Assembly (NCBI GenBank): GCA_027062035.1
Contig: JAMOUL010000108.1
Coordinates: 1-11,409, forward strand
DNA: 11,409 bases
Direction: 5' to 3'
From: Candidatus Aminicenantota bacterium
Lineage (GTDB): Bacteria; Acidobacteriota; Aminicenantia; S016-38
The notes beneath the pieces are model-generated. The model did not search any database, had not been told where the DNA came from, and saw nothing but the letters and a program-made list of their open reading frames with translations. This document shows, in pieces, positions 6,052 through 11,409 of the stretch (positions are counted from its first letter, which is position 1; each line of letters opens with the position of its first letter). Made by a program: the position numbers and the translations under genes.

Positions 6052-6324
6052 ATGATCAAGGAAGACCTTTTGAAAGAAGTGGTGCAGAATACTTCTCTTA
6101 CCAGAAGAGAAGCTGCTCATGTAATCAGTCTGGTGCTTGATAGCATAAAAGATGCACTGGCCAGGGGAGAAAAGGTAACCCTTGTTGGGTTCGGTACCTT
6201 TTCCGTGAAGGAAAGAAAAGGAAGAACAGGAAGGAACCCGCGTACAGGGGAAACTCTTGAAATTCCCCCAAAGAAAGTGGTAAAATTCGTACCTGGCAAG
6301 GCTTTGAAAGAAGCTATAAAATAG
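6052..6324 (+). CDS. hup: HU-family nucleoid DNA-binding protein
   Basis: A 90-residue HU/IHF-family protein of the standard length. HU dimers bend and compact DNA and assist replication, repair and transcription (family knowledge). Visible features are the dimerising helices (residues 1-38, including KEDLLKEVVQ), VTLVGFGTFSVKERKGRTGR (42-61), the beta-arm tip R61-N62-P63, whose Pro intercalates into DNA, and the end motif VVKFVPGKALKEAI (76-89). It looks more like HU than IHF: there is no clear IHF-specific extension. It stands first in a plus-strand run with tRNA-Val and thrS; its TAG stop (6322-6324) overlaps the tRNA 5' end by two bases, so it is surely co-transcribed with the tRNA. Its promoter overlaps that of the divergent TonB-like operon. 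Confidence 0.95.
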   Translation: MIKEDLLKEVVQNTSLTRREAAHVISLVLDSIKDALARGEKVTLVGFGTFSVKERKGRTGRNPRTGETLEIPPKKVVKFVPGKALKEAIK

Positions 6325-6394
6325 GCGCGTAGCTCAGTGGGAGAGCACTTGCTTGACGCGCAAGGGGTCGGCGGTTCAATCCCGCCCGCGCCTA
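6323..6394 (+). tRNA. tRNA-Val(GAC)
   Basis: The sequence folds into a complete cloverleaf. The 7-bp acceptor stem pairs 6323-6329 with 6387-6393, all Watson-Crick. D stem GCTC/GAGC is at 6332-6335 and 6343-6346. Anticodon stem CTTGC/GCAAG is at 6348-6352 and 6360-6364, with loop TTGACGC and anticodon GAC at 6355-6357, reading valine GUC/GUU codons. The variable loop GGGTC is 6365-6369. T stem GGCGG/CCGCC is at 6370-6374 and 6382-6386, with loop TTCAATC. The discriminator is A6394. The 3' CCA is not encoded (TTT follows), so it must be added by nucleotidyltransferase. The first two tRNA bases are also the last two of the hup stop codon, and 16 nt separate the tRNA from thrS. Confidence 0.95.
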
Positions 6395-6410
6395 TTTTTT
6401 TATTTATACA
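6395..6410 (+). other. T/A-rich leader between tRNA-Val and thrS, no Shine-Dalgarno
   Basis: The 16 nt between the tRNA discriminator and the thrS ATG are seven T followed by ATTTATACA. There is no purine-rich ribosome-binding site. The run of T directly after the GC-rich tRNA acceptor stem resembles an intrinsic terminator tail and could cause partial termination (inference). After 3' processing of the tRNA this stretch would be the whole thrS leader. Confidence 0.6.
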
Positions 6411-8321
6411 ATGAGAATAAAAATCGGAGAAATGGAAATAGAAAAACAATTATCAGGAAAGAAGACCTTTATAGATCTATGGAGGGAAATTGAGCCTGAT
6501 TCTCCTCTTCCTGTAGGTGTAAAGGTCGATGGAGAAGTTAAGGACATACGGGATGAGGTTGGCGGTTCTGAGGTGGAATTTCTCAAAGACGGGCCCGATG
6601 CTCTTATGGTACTTCGCCACAGTGCTTCCCATCTTCTTGCTCAGGCGGTTCTTCAGCTTTACCCCGGCACCAGAATAGGGGTAGGTCCTGCCATTGAAAA
6701 TGGGTTCTATTACGATTTCCAGAGAGAAGAGCCATTTACCCCTGAGGACCTTGAGAAAATAGAAAAGAGAATGAGGGAACTCGCTGAGAAGGACATAGAA
6801 ATTAGAAGGGAAATCTGGCCCCGCGATAAAGCAATAAAATTTTTTAAAGAGAAAGATCAAATTTTCAAACTGGAGCTTATAGAGGAAAAAACCCGGGGCG
6901 ATATTTCTGTCTATATTCAGGATGATTTTGTGGACCTCTGCCGGGGACCACACGTTCCATCCACCGGTTATATAAAACACTTCAAACTTCTTTCGGTTTC
7001 CGCTGCCTACTGGAAGGGCGATGAGTCAAGGGAAAGTATGCAGAGGATATATGGAACCGCATTCTTTACCGAAGAGGAACTGAATGAGTATCTTAACTTC
7101 CTGGAAGAAGCGAAGAAAAGAGATCATAGAAGGCTTGGAAAGGAACTGGAGCTCTTTCTTATAAGCGAGGATATAGGACCTGGACTCATTCTGTGGCTAC
7201 CGAAGGGAGGAGTTGTCAGAAACATTATGGAAAATTACTGGAGAGATGAGCATAGAAAGAGGGGTTATGAGATAGTATTTACCCCCCATGTTGCTGACAT
7301 TGGCCTGTGGGGAACCAGCGGACACCTGGATTTTTACAGGGAGAACATGTTTCCTCCCATGGTGAAAGACAATGTTACCTATCAGCTGAAACCCATGAAC
7401 TGTCCTTTTCACATAGTTATGTTCAAGAGTAAACTCCGCTCCTATAAGGATTTACCAATAAGATGGGCAGAGCTCGGCACCGTTTACAGGTACGAAAGAA
7501 GCGGAGTTCTTCACGGATTGCTGAGGGTAAGGGGATTTACCCAGGATGACGCTCACATATTCTGTACCCCGGATCAGATGGAGGATGAAATCCTCTCCAC
7601 TCTTTATTTTGCCCGGGATATGCTTTCCACCTTTGGTTTCAGGGATTATGAGATCTATCTTTCCACGAGGCCAGAAAAATTTGTGGGAACCCCGGAAATG
7701 TGGGATAGGGCAGAAGCAGCCCTAAAGAGAGCCCTTGATCGTTCAGGGTTACCCTACGAAGTGGACCCTGGAGAAGGTGTGTTCTATGGCCCAAAAATTG
7801 ATATAAAGATAAAGGATGTACTTGGAAGAACCTGGCAGTGCTCCACCATTCAGGTGGATTTCAACCTTCCAGAGAGGTTTCAAATTTATTATGTGGGAGA
7901 GGATGGTAAACACCATACCCCGATTATGATTCACCGTGCTCTGCTTGGTTCTCTGGAGAGATTCTTTGGGGTGCTTATCGAACATTATGGAGGAGCGTTT
8001 CCACTCTGGCTCGCTCCTGTACAGGCCAGAATAATACCAATTACTGATAGAAATCATTCCTATGCAAGAACCATTGAAGAAAAGCTGAAAGAAAATAATA
8101 TAAGGGTGGAAAACGACTTGAGGAATGAAAAGCTTGGGTATAAAATAAGGGAAGCCCAGTTGCAGAAAATTCCCTATATGTTAATTATTGGAGATAGGGA
8201 AGAAAAAGAAGGTAAAATAGCTTTAAGGGTGCGCGGTAAAGGAGATGTAGGTAAAATAGGAATTGAGGAATTTATTTCCATGGTCAAAGAAAAAATAATA
8301 AATAAAAGCGAAGAACTTTAA
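6411..8321 (+). CDS. thrS: Threonyl-tRNA synthetase
   Basis: ThrRS attaches threonine to tRNA-Thr and edits mischarged Ser-tRNA-Thr. The 636 residues have the full bacterial architecture: TGS domain (1-60, beginning MRIKIG), second additional/editing domain (about 65-225) with H70-x-x-x-H74 and C177/H181, class II catalytic core (about 240-530) and anticodon-binding domain (535-636). The zinc ligands expected from the E. coli enzyme are all visible: C331 in KPMNCPFH, H382 in DDAHIF and H508 in MIHRALLGS. Class II motif 2 is at RYERSG (360-365) and motif 3 at HRALLGSLERFFG. The ATG at 6411 is certain from the TGS start but has no Shine-Dalgarno. E. coli ThrRS represses its own mRNA through a tRNA-Thr-like leader; here the place just upstream is taken by a real tRNA-Val, and no such leader is seen. 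infC follows after 11 bp. Confidence 0.98.
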   Translation: MRIKIGEMEIEKQLSGKKTFIDLWREIEPDSPLPVGVKVDGEVKDIRDEVGGSEVEFLKDGPDALMVLRHSASHLLAQAVLQLYPGTRIGVGPAIENGFYYDFQREEPFTPEDLEKIEKRMRELAEKDIEIRREIWPRDKAIKFFKEKDQIFKLELIEEKTRGDISVYIQDDFVDLCRGPHVPSTGYIKHFKLLSVSAAYWKGDESRESMQRIYGTAFFTEEELNEYLNFLEEAKKRDHRRLGKELELFLISEDIGPGLILWLPKGGVVRNIMENYWRDEHRKRGYEIVFTPHVADIGLWGTSGHLDFYRENMFPPMVKDNVTYQLKPMNCPFHIVMFKSKLRSYKDLPIRWAELGTVYRYERSGVLHGLLRVRGFTQDDAHIFCTPDQMEDEILSTLYFARDMLSTFGFRDYEIYLSTRPEKFVGTPEMWDRAEAALKRALDRSGLPYEVDPGEGVFYGPKIDIKIKDVLGRTWQCSTIQVDFNLPERFQIYYVGEDGKHHTPIMIHRALLGSLERFFGVLIEHYGGAFPLWLAPVQARIIPITDRNHSYARTIEEKLKENNIRVENDLRNEKLGYKIREAQLQKIPYMLIIGDREEKEGKIALRVRGKGDVGKIGIEEFISMVKEKIINKSEEL

Positions 8322-8330
8322 AGGGGAGGG
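8321..8330 (+). promoter_or_regulatory. Ribosome-binding site of infC
   Basis: AAGGGGAGGG follows the thrS stop and ends 2 nt before the TTG start of infC; the AGGGG core gives a 6-nt spacer. It is the reason for accepting TTG at 8333, since no in-frame ATG lies near the conserved IF3 N-terminus. Confidence 0.6.
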
Positions 8331-8332
8331 AT

Positions 8333-8896
8333 TTGAGACGGGATTTCCCAAGAAAAAAAAGACCTCATAGGATCAATCATGAAATCAGGGCAACCAAGGT
8401 AAGGGTAATAGGAGAGGATAAGAAACAAATAGGGATAATGACATTGAGAGAAGCAATTGAACTTGCACAGGATAAGGGGCTTGACCTTGTGGAGATAGCC
8501 CCCAAGGCAGATCCTCCAGTTGTAAGGATAATGGACTATGGAAAATTCCTGTACGAAGAGCATAAAAAGCAGCAGGAGGCCAAAAAGAGACAGAAGCAAA
8601 TTAAGGTTAAGGAGCTACAAATTCGTCCCAAGATAGACGATCACGACCTTAATGTGAAGGTTAAGAAGATGAGAGAGTTCCTGGAGGATGGCAATAAGGT
8701 GAAGGTGAGATTGAGGTTAAGGGGCAGGGAAATGGGAAAGCCGGAACTTGTGAGAAATGTAGTTGATAAGATAATGGAGAGACTTGAGGACATAGCTCAA
8801 ATAGAAAGCCCGATGAAGGTCGAAGGACGAATCGGGATAATGCTACTCGGTCCAAAGAAAGTTAAGGGAGGTAAAAATGCCAAAGCTAAAGACTAA
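8333..8896 (+). CDS. infC: Translation initiation factor IF-3
   Basis: IF3 binds the 30S subunit, prevents 50S joining and checks the start codon and initiator tRNA. The 187 residues show the N-terminal domain (RINHEIRATKVRVIG at 13-27, IMTLREAIELAQ and the diagnostic PPVVRIMDYGKF), a Lys/Gln-rich linker (EEHKKQQEAKKRQKQIKVKE), and the C-terminal domain (LQIRPKIDDHDLNVKVKKM, FLEDGNKVKVRLRLRGREM). The start is TTG at 8333, supported by the ribosome site before it and by the usual basic N-terminus (RRDFPRKKR). Non-AUG starts are common for infC and are tied to IF3 self-regulation in E. coli, where AUU is used; UUG is milder. The start lies 11 bp after thrS, and the gene end overlaps rpmI by 20 bp. 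Confidence 0.97.
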   Translation: MRRDFPRKKRPHRINHEIRATKVRVIGEDKKQIGIMTLREAIELAQDKGLDLVEIAPKADPPVVRIMDYGKFLYEEHKKQQEAKKRQKQIKVKELQIRPKIDDHDLNVKVKKMREFLEDGNKVKVRLRLRGREMGKPELVRNVVDKIMERLEDIAQIESPMKVEGRIGIMLLGPKKVKGGKNAKAKD

Positions 8897-9071
8897 AAGG
8901 TCAGCAGCTAAGAGATTTAAGATAACCGGAAGTGGAAAAGTTTTAAGGCGCAAAGCCTATCACAGCCACATTCTGACCAAGAAATCCAAAACCAGGAAAA
9001 GAAGACTCAGGAAGCCAGCCCTTGTTTTCAAGGGTGAGGTAAAAAGCATCAAGAGATTGCTTGGACTTTAA
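8877..9071 (+). CDS. rpmI: 50S ribosomal protein L35
   Basis: A 64-residue, strongly basic protein matching bL35: MPKLKTKRSAAKRFKITGSG at the N-terminus and the HILTKKSKTRKRRLRK segment, with standard length and the usual KRLL near the end. It is part of the large subunit. The ATG at 8877 lies inside the end of infC (20-bp overlap) and has the ribosome site AAGGGAGGT at 8864-8872. The infC-rpmI-rplT order is conserved across bacteria, and in E. coli and Bacillus the unit is repressed by L20; I could not recognise the RNA structure used for that here. Confidence 0.98.
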   Translation: MPKLKTKRSAAKRFKITGSGKVLRRKAYHSHILTKKSKTRKRRLRKPALVFKGEVKSIKRLLGL

Positions 9072-9082
9072 GGAGGTAAGAA

Positions 9083-9433
9083 ATGAGGGTAAAAAGAGGT
9101 CCACACAGAAGAAGAAGGAGAAAGAAAATCCTGAAATTCACCAAGGGGTTCTGGGGCGCAAAGCACAGGCTCTACAGAACAGCCAAAGAGGCCATGGAGA
9201 AGGCTCTTCTCGATGCATATGTGGGTAGAAAACAGAAAAAGAGAGATATGAGAAGGCTCTGGATAATAAGAATAAATGCTGCGGTAAGGGAACACGGCAT
9301 GAGTTACAGCAAGTTTATAGCAGGCCTCAGGAAAAAGAACATAGAGCTCGATAGAAAATCCCTTGCAGAGCTTGCGGTAAGGAACCCACAGGAATTTGCC
9401 CTTCTGGTGAAGATGGTCAAAAATGGGGAATGA
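9083..9433 (+). CDS. rplT: 50S ribosomal protein L20
   Basis: A 116-residue bL20, an early-assembly large-subunit protein that binds 23S rRNA and, in well-studied species, also represses its own operon. The N-terminal extension is very basic (RVKRGPHRRRRRKKILKF), followed by the signature KGFWGAKHRLYRTAKEAMEK, RKQKKRDMRRLWIIRINAA, the MSYSKFIAGLRKKNIELDRK block and a LAVRNPQEF end. The ribosome site AAGGAGGT (9070-9077) overlaps the rpmI stop codon and sits 5 nt before the ATG. Its last 11 bp overlap pheS. Confidence 0.98.
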   Translation: MRVKRGPHRRRRRKKILKFTKGFWGAKHRLYRTAKEAMEKALLDAYVGRKQKKRDMRRLWIIRINAAVREHGMSYSKFIAGLRKKNIELDRKSLAELAVRNPQEFALLVKMVKNGE

Positions 9434-10454
9434 GCTTGACGAGCTTAAAGAAAGGCTAATAAAAGAAGCCGAAGGCATTAAAAGTCAGGCTGATCTTCTG
9501 AAATTTAAGGAGAAATTTCTCAGCAGAAAAAAGGGGGAGATTTCTCTGCTTTTTAAAAGGATGCCTACAATTCCCCCTGAAGAAAGGGCGGAATTCGGGA
9601 AGCGAATCAACCAGCTAAAGCAGCTGGGAGAGAAGCTTCTGAAGGAGGCAGAAGAAAGGATTAAGGGGGAAAGGAAAAGAAAGGGACTGATAGAATCCAT
9701 CCCTGATCCCACCCTTCCAGGAATCCCGAGGAAGATTGGGGCTATCCATCCCATTGCCAGAACATCACATGAAATAGAAGAAATATTTCTCAGAATGGGA
9801 TACGACATAGAAGAAGGTCCTGAGGTTGAAAGTGAATTCTATAATTTTGAAGCCCTTAATATACCTGAATATCATCCAGCACGAGAGGAACAGGATACCT
9901 TCTTTATAAGGAAGGGTATTTTGTTAAGAACCCACACTTCTCCAGTGCAGATAAGGTCCATGAAGAAAAGGAGACCTCCTATAAGGATCATAGCTCCCGG
10001 GAGGGTTTATAGAAGGGATGAGCCGGATCCAACCCATACCCCCATGTTTTATCAGATAGAAGGGCTGGTGGTAGACAGGGGTATAAATTTTGCCCATTTA
10101 AAGGGTACCCTGGAGACCTTTCTCAAAGCCCTGTTTGGTGAAGAAACCAGGGTCAGGTTCAGGCCTTCCTACTTTCCGTTTACAGAACCGTCGGCTGAAG
10201 TGGACATTTCCTGTCCCATATGCGGGGGAAAGGACCCGGAGTGTAGAGTTTGCGGAGGAACGGGATGGATAGAGATCCTGGGCTCCGGAATGGTCCATCC
10301 ACGGGTGCTGGAAGCCGGAGGGATCGATCCTGTTGAATATTCGGGATTTGCCTTTGGCCTGGGGGTTGACAGAATTTCCATGTTAAGGGCGCAGTTGCCG
10401 GACACAAGGTATCACTATGAGAACAGAATAGAATTTCTGGAGCAGTTAAAATGA
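9423..10454 (+). CDS. pheS: Phenylalanyl-tRNA synthetase alpha subunit
   Basis: PheS is the catalytic chain of the alpha2-beta2 enzyme that charges tRNA-Phe. At 343 residues it is normal. An N-terminal coiled-coil arm (1-85) binds tRNA. The class II core follows: RTHTSPVQIR (169-178), RVYRRDEPDPTHTPMFYQIE (194-213, motif 2), FPFTEPSAEVD (251-261) and motif 3 GFAFGLGVDRISMLR (308-322). Two CxxC pairs (C264/C267 and C274/C277) in CPICGGKDPECRVCGGTGW look like a small zinc-type knuckle; such cysteines are common in bacterial PheS, here with a slightly longer spacing. ATG at 9423 overlaps rplT by 11 bp, and no strong ribosome site is visible, so translation is likely coupled to rplT. The stop shares ATGA with pheT. 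Confidence 0.98.
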   Translation: MGNELDELKERLIKEAEGIKSQADLLKFKEKFLSRKKGEISLLFKRMPTIPPEERAEFGKRINQLKQLGEKLLKEAEERIKGERKRKGLIESIPDPTLPGIPRKIGAIHPIARTSHEIEEIFLRMGYDIEEGPEVESEFYNFEALNIPEYHPAREEQDTFFIRKGILLRTHTSPVQIRSMKKRRPPIRIIAPGRVYRRDEPDPTHTPMFYQIEGLVVDRGINFAHLKGTLETFLKALFGEETRVRFRPSYFPFTEPSAEVDISCPICGGKDPECRVCGGTGWIEILGSGMVHPRVLEAGGIDPVEYSGFAFGLGVDRISMLRAQLPDTRYHYENRIEFLEQLK

Positions 10455-11409
10455 AGGTCTCTCTTGAGTGGCTTAAGGACTACCTGGACATAAGTTTGAG
10501 CAGGAGGGAGCTGGAGGAGCTCTTTTCGGAAATGGGATTTCCCGCAGAGGAAGTCGTTTCCTATGGCGATGATTTGATTTTTGACCTTGAGGTTACTCCC
10601 AACAGGCCGGACTGTCTTTCACATTACGGGATAGCAAGGGAGATGGCTGTATTTCTAAATCTACCTCTTAAACTACCCGAATTTCCCCTTGAAGAAGCAG
10701 ATGAGAAGGCAGAGTTCGACATAAAAATAGAGGCTCCTGACCTGTGTCCCGTGTACGTGGCAAGGGTTGTAGAGGGAGTGGAAGTAAAAGAATCTCCGGA
10801 CTGGCTCAAAGAAAGACTTGAGAAAATAGGGGTTCAGAGCATAAATTCCGTGGTTGACCTTTCTAATTATGTTTTGTTCGCCTTTGGTCATCCCACCCAT
10901 GTTTTTGATATGGACAGGCTTGAAGGCGGATTGAAAATAAGACGCGGAAGGGGGGAAAAGATTCTGTGCCTGGATGAAGTGGAAAGGGAAGTTACCGAGC
11001 AGGACCTTGTTATTGCTGATTTCCAAAAACCTGTAGCTATAGCTGGTGTTATAGGAGGGGAGGATACAGGGGTGACGTTTTCCACAAAGAGGGTACTGAT
11101 AGAATCAGCTTATTTCAAGCCCGAATCTGTTCGCAAGACAGCCAAAAGACTGGGCATTTCCACAGACGCTTCATACAGATTCGAAAGGGGTGCTGACCCG
11201 ATGGCTCCTGAAAAAATGGCGGACATTCTTGCCTATCTAATTTCCAGATATTCTGGAGGACGGGTTCTCAGGGGTAGACTGGTTCAGGGTTCCTTTAAGG
11301 ATGACAGGAAGATATTCACAACAATAGAATTTCTGAATCAAAGACTTGGCACCGAAGTCCAGGAAGAATTTGTGGTGGGAAAACTGGAGAAGATGGGCTG
11401 TACTGTAAA
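10451..11409 (+). CDS. pheT: Phenylalanyl-tRNA synthetase beta subunit, short form, 3' end outside window
   Basis: The beta chain carries editing and tRNA-contact domains. The first 319 residues are visible; the reading frame is open to the window end. It starts as usual (MKVSLEWLKDYLDI, 1-14) but jumps from about residue 40 directly to DLEVTPNRPDCLSHYGIARE (45-64). In canonical bacterial PheT these two segments are separated by roughly 110 residues forming the OB-fold tRNA-binding (EMAP-like) domain, which is missing here with the frame intact. The B3/B4 editing domain follows (about 90-275), with QSINSVVDLSNYVL (129-142), HPTHVFD (147-153), IAGVIGGEDTGV (197-208) and DASYRFERGADP (239-250); B5 begins near 285. 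GGAG at 10439-10442 is an adequate ribosome site, and the ATG overlaps the pheS stop by 4 bp. Confidence 0.95.
   Translation, partial: MKVSLEWLKDYLDISLSRRELEELFSEMGFPAEEVVSYGDDLIFDLEVTPNRPDCLSHYGIAREMAVFLNLPLKLPEFPLEEADEKAEFDIKIEAPDLCPVYVARVVEGVEVKESPDWLKERLEKIGVQSINSVVDLSNYVLFAFGHPTHVFDMDRLEGGLKIRRGRGEKILCLDEVEREVTEQDLVIADFQKPVAIAGVIGGEDTGVTFSTKRVLIESAYFKPESVRKTAKRLGISTDASYRFERGADPMAPEKMADILAYLISRYSGGRVLRGRLVQGSFKDDRKIFTTIEFLNQRLGTEVQEEFVVGKLEKMGCTV

Noticed and set aside
5985..6059. Longer N-terminus for the TonB-like protein (start near 6059)
   Set aside because: It would run through both promoter elements and into the hup start, and would put 25 non-typical residues before the SxxxH membrane helix. 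ATG at 5984 fits the family and the promoter.
6323..6394. A ThrRS operator that mimics tRNA-Thr, or a T-box, upstream of thrS
   Set aside because: The structure is a complete tRNA-Val with all stems paired and conserved T-loop bases; no T-box sequence or Thr anticodon is present.
10212..10260. CxxC...CxxC motif in PheS as a new zinc-finger insertion
   Set aside because: Comparable paired cysteines before the GWIEILG segment are common in bacterial PheS; only the spacing is slightly longer.

Overview
This is a dense piece of bacterial core chromosome with almost no non-coding DNA. Base composition is moderate (mid-40s % G+C by eye). Arginine is written mostly with AGA/AGG and isoleucine often with ATA, and the proteins are rich in Lys and Glu, which together suggest a thermophile (inference). 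A TonB-type protein with the SxxxH transmembrane motif implies a two-membrane cell envelope. A phenylalanyl-tRNA synthetase beta chain without its usual N-terminal tRNA-binding domain, and a HEAT-like repeat protein of a kind I associate with Acidobacteriota/Aminicenantes and deltaproteobacterial relatives, point loosely to that part of the tree. I would not name a genus.

Layout. (1) 1-966, plus strand: the 3' part of an unnamed HEAT-like repeat protein, running in from outside the window. (2) 5984 down to 993, minus strand: six genes whose ends all overlap (4 to 29 bp): TonB-like protein, SpoIID/LytB-domain protein, GAF protein, pyrE, SPFH/prohibitin-like protein, and a Sua5/TsaC-type threonylcarbamoyl-AMP synthase. 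This operon meets gene (1) tail to tail with a 26-bp gap. (3) 5985-6051: a very short divergent control region in which two near-consensus sigma70-type promoters overlap face to face. (4) 6052-11409, plus strand: hup (HU), tRNA-Val(GAC), thrS, infC, rpmI, rplT, pheS, pheT (cut by the window end). The thrS-infC-rpmI-rplT-pheS-pheT order is the classical bacterial translation cluster. Here it is headed by an HU gene and a tRNA; in E. coli the HU relative ihfA lies at the other end.

How the genes work together. The plus-strand cluster supplies threonine and phenylalanine charging, initiation factor IF3, two 50S proteins and a valine tRNA. The minus-strand operon mixes envelope functions (TonB-like, SpoIID/LytB peptidoglycan enzyme, membrane SPFH scaffold) with pyrimidine synthesis (PyrE), tRNA t6A modification (Sua5/TsaC) and a small GAF sensor. 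No mobile element, CRISPR array or prophage gene was seen, and I found no evidence for a wholly new multi-gene system. The most unusual points are the short PheT, the interlocked divergent promoters with a probably leaderless TonB mRNA, the tRNA that begins inside the hup stop codon and is followed 16 nt later by an SD-less thrS, and the large SLH-like insertion in the SpoIID protein.
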